Positions 60,975 to 64,000 of a stretch of 64,000 bases of DNA are shown here, piece after piece. Positions within the stretch are counted from its first letter, which is position 1. Each line of letters begins with the position of its first letter. The notes under the pieces are model-generated. The model searched no databases, had not been told where the DNA came from, and was given only the letters and a program-made list of their open reading frames with translations. The stretch spans positions 325,001 through 389,000 of the forward strand of contig NZ_LN831776.1 of NCBI RefSeq assembly GCF_000981585.1, written 5' to 3'. A program made the position numbers and the translations under genes. The DNA comes from Paenibacillus riograndensis SBR5 (GTDB lineage Bacteria > Bacillota > Bacilli > Paenibacillales > Paenibacillaceae).

Positions 60975-62447
60975 ATGAAACGGCTGTTATTCTATATCAT
61001 TGGCCTGAGTTTATGCGGGCTTATTGTGTATGCCCTGGCCTATGACCGTCCGCTGCTGGTGGAGTTTAGTCCGGAACCGGTGCCTAAGGCTGTCCCCAAG
61101 ATTCAGGTCCGGATTGCACTAAACGACTGGACGGAGAACCTGGAGGTAAAAAACGCAATCCGGCAATTCAACGAAAGCAATCCCGATCATATTGAAATTG
61201 TAATGGTCAACCTGTCTGCGGATACTTACAATGACATGCTCAACATGCTGATGACTTCAGGTCAGGGACCGGACGTGTTCAGCGTGGATAATGGCTGGCT
61301 GGCTACTTATGTGAACAAAGGGTATCTGACCAATTTGAACGCCTACTTAGGCCCCGCTGATCTGAACAGATTTCCGGAGTGGGCCCGGGATTATGCCCAC
61401 AGCTCCCTGTTCAAGGGAGGAGTTTATTTCATGCCCTCCAGTATTGAAACTGTCCGGCTTATCTATAACAAGCAGCTGTTCCGCAGTGCCGGTCTGGACC
61501 CCGAGCAGCCCCCCGTTACCTTCGCGGAAGTGAAGCAGGCTGCTGCCAGGATCAGCCGGGCCGGGGTTGGCGTGAATAAATACGGCTTTGCGCTGGCAGC
61601 GGGAGATAGCCAGGACAGCTTGCAGACGGGGCTGGAGATGTCCAATACGTACAGCGGGGTCTATCTGTATAACTACCGGACCGGACGTTATAATCTCAGC
61701 GTGTACGCTCCCTGGCTGCAGCTGCTGCTGGACATGAAGGCCGAGAGCAGCCTGTATCCCGGGGAGACCCTGCTGAAGCGGGACAGTGCGCTCAGGCAAT
61801 TTGCCGACGGCAACATCGGCATGATGTATGCAACCAGCAAAGATTATGTGAAATTGCAGGAATATATGCCAAAGGATGACTGGGGCGTGGCTTTGCCGCC
61901 CGTGACATCTTCAGCCAGCCGGGGCAGCGGGGCGCTCATGGTGATTCCGCATTCGCCGCTGGCGGTGAATAGCAGTGCCCCGGATCAGGAAGCGGCAGTG
62001 AAGGTATGGAAGTTCCTTCAGTCGGAGGCCTTCCTGAACATTCTGTTCCAGCAGGCTTTGGCGCTGCCTGTGGTAGACGGCATCACGGACCTGCCGGGCC
62101 AGGTTCCCGGTCTGGGCCATTTTAAGGAGTTTTATCCTACCGCAGAGGAATCTATTTACCCGCTCCCTCCGCAGATTATGGATCAGTACGATCCGAACAC
62201 CGTTTCGGTGGAGCCGCGTGACTCTGGAGACCGGCCCCGGATGCAGCTCTATCTGCAGATCCTTTCCGGCGGGGTAAGTGCAGGCGAAGGACTCCGTGCG
62301 GAAAGCGACCGTCTGAACCAGATGCTGGACATTGCCGCAACCGGATATTCGTTCAAGCATGAAGAGTACATCTATCCGGACTTCAATCCCCGTGCGCCGC
62401 TGAAGGCCGAAAGCCTGGAGAGCCGCTTGAATTCCGGGCAGGAGTAA
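60975..62447 (+). CDS. Extracellular sugar-binding protein (family 1), membrane-anchored
   Basis: A 491-residue protein (490 from ATG 60975, preferred because GGAGGTG ends 4 bases ahead; ATG 60972 is too close). The N-terminus MKRLLFYIIGLSLCGLIVYA is a hydrophobic anchor; the Cys does not sit in a good lipobox. Binding-protein blocks are NDWTENLEVKNAIRQFNESN, LMTSGQGPDVFSVDNGWLAT, YFMPSSIETVRLIYNKQLFR and FADGNIGMMYATSKDYV. No permease gene follows. Next to YesM/YesN it may act as a sensor accessory, presenting a sugar to the kinase, rather than as a transporter part. Confidence 0.87.
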   Translation: MKRLLFYIIGLSLCGLIVYALAYDRPLLVEFSPEPVPKAVPKIQVRIALNDWTENLEVKNAIRQFNESNPDHIEIVMVNLSADTYNDMLNMLMTSGQGPDVFSVDNGWLATYVNKGYLTNLNAYLGPADLNRFPEWARDYAHSSLFKGGVYFMPSSIETVRLIYNKQLFRSAGLDPEQPPVTFAEVKQAAARISRAGVGVNKYGFALAAGDSQDSLQTGLEMSNTYSGVYLYNYRTGRYNLSVYAPWLQLLLDMKAESSLYPGETLLKRDSALRQFADGNIGMMYATSKDYVKLQEYMPKDDWGVALPPVTSSASRGSGALMVIPHSPLAVNSSAPDQEAAVKVWKFLQSEAFLNILFQQALALPVVDGITDLPGQVPGLGHFKEFYPTAEESIYPLPPQIMDQYDPNTVSVEPRDSGDRPRMQLYLQILSGGVSAGEGLRAESDRLNQMLDIAATGYSFKHEEYIYPDFNPRAPLKAESLESRLNSGQE

Positions 62448-62531
62448 GAACAGGGGAGAGGGCTGAACCATTGCCATTCGTGCAAGGTGCGGCTGCGAGG
62501 GGTAACAACCGTTGCATTAGTTAAAGGAAAG

Positions 62532-62573
62532 GACTGTTTCTAAAGGCCGCACGGCTTAGGAACGGTCTTTTTG
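62532..62573 (+). terminator. Terminator of the binding-protein gene
   Basis: GACTGTTTCTAA (62532-62543) pairs with TTAGGAACGGTC (62556-62567), one wobble, followed by five T residues. Confidence 0.88.
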
Positions 62574-62574
62574 C

Positions 62575-62756
62575 ATTGGAGTCGAATGGTCTAACCGGTG
62601 AGCGGTCGAGCGGTCGTACTGTTGAACCGGCTGCTGAGCTGTTGAACTGCTGAATCAGTGAATCGTTGAACCGTCAAAGCGCTGAACTGCCATCGTCGAA
62701 CCGTCTAATGTCGAACGTCGAACCGTCAATCTGTCAATCCGTCCGGGCAGGCAGGA
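62575..62756. repeat. Degenerate short tandem repeats (GTCGAACCGT-like)
   Basis: Words such as GTTGAACCG, GTCGAACCGTC, GCTGAACTG and GTCAATC recur some 15 times, about every 8-12 bases. No frame looks like a gene. It fills the spacer after the terminator. Confidence 0.6.
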
Positions 62757-62760
62757 TTAG

Positions 62761-62942
62761 GTGGAAAAAGTAAAACTATTTTAAGAGAAATCGTTCCGCA
62801 GCGGAGTTTAGTGGGAATTAGTAGACTTATTTCCAGAAAATCTGGCGTAGTTGAGGGAAAATGGGCTTATTAGTGGTACTTTTTCCCACTAAGGGTTGTT
62901 TGAGGCTCAAATTATTTGGTTTAGTGGTACTTTTTCCACTTT
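62761..62942. repeat. GTGGAAAAAGTA-type intergenic repeats, cluster 2
   Basis: GTGGAAAAAGTAAAACTA (62761) is followed by TTAGTGGGAATTAGTAGACT (62808), then inverted forms TTAGTGGTACTTTTTCCCAC (62870) and TTAGTGGTACTTTTTCCACT (62921). It belongs to the same family as 37382-37515. The rest of the spacer to 63152 shows only the ribosome binding site of the next gene. Confidence 0.65.
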
Positions 62943-63137
62943 GTCTTGTTGTAGCCGTCTCTTCAGTTCATAAGAGGTATACAAGTTGTGCGCAAGCTCG
63001 CAGTCGTTCCGTCCACGCATCATGCCATGCGCTGGAATATTACTATATAAATCGCTTTGGTGTGCTGCTAGTGCTAGATTCCTTAAAAAGAACGAAGCCA
63101 TGCCAGCCAGAGGTGAGGGATTTGAAATCCAATATAA

Positions 63138-64000
<863 letters not shown>

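Overview
The window looks like a chromosomal stretch of a Paenibacillus-type, endospore-forming Firmicute with mid-range GC. The evidence is an alpha/beta-type small acid-soluble spore protein, a spore transglutaminase (Tgl), PrkA, a BclA-like collagen-repeat exosporium protein, an S-layer (SLH) protein with cadherin-like repeats, a YesM/YesN two-component pair, carbohydrate ABC systems and strong AGGAGG ribosome binding sites. I see no rRNA, tRNA, prophage or CRISPR array. All identifications are from reading the sequence; no database search was possible.

Layout. 1-12.7 kb is an accessory zone with many broken genes. It holds the start of a probable pectate lyase, a Tet(L)-like efflux pump behind an 11-codon leader ORF, a MerR regulator with two HTH domains, and a decayed ABC exporter cut by a tnpB-only IS200/IS605-type element. 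It continues with prkA, a frameshifted lipoprotein, a broken SDR beside a TetR gene, an isochorismatase followed by an MFS remnant, an AraC regulator and an epimerase-like SDR. 13.1-19.9 kb is a sugar operon on the minus strand (two ABC permeases, binding protein, LacI, BadF-type kinase, GH4 6-phospho-glycosidase) with two LacI-like palindromes at its head. 20.2-31.1 kb is a ten-gene minus-strand operon (GntR, amino-acid ABC transporter, nitrilase, metal-less M24 hydrolase, atypical SDR, M20 deacylase, aminotransferase, DapA-like aldolase) with a divergent enolase-superfamily epimerase. Together these suggest uptake and stepwise breakdown of an acylated or cyclic amino-acid derivative.

31-37 kb holds an HxlR remnant, repeat hairpins, a SWIM zinc-finger protein, uridine kinase and a threonine-aldolase-like enzyme. 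35.9-42.4 kb is a surface-polysaccharide operon (three GT2 transferases, polysaccharide pyruvyl transferase, flippase). 42.8-49.2 kb encodes a 2123-residue SLH protein. 49-55.7 kb has an aldose epimerase, a carbamoylase-like M20 enzyme, ald with its AdeR-like regulator, tgl and an SASP gene. 55.8-62.4 kb has YesN/YesM and a sugar-binding protein separated by a complete IS605-type element whose TnpB is internally shortened. The window ends inside a collagen-like exosporium gene.

The observations I would check first are: (a) a roughly 70-bp element present twice (15475-15545 and 37235-37310), each time one base from a Shine-Dalgarno, with alternative pairings in one copy; (b) the 20-31 kb catabolic operon, whose M24 enzyme has lost all five metal ligands and whose SDR lacks the catalytic Tyr and Lys; (c) the uORF-controlled tet gene beside a tandem-HTH MerR regulator; and (d) several families of intergenic repeats shared between distant spacers.
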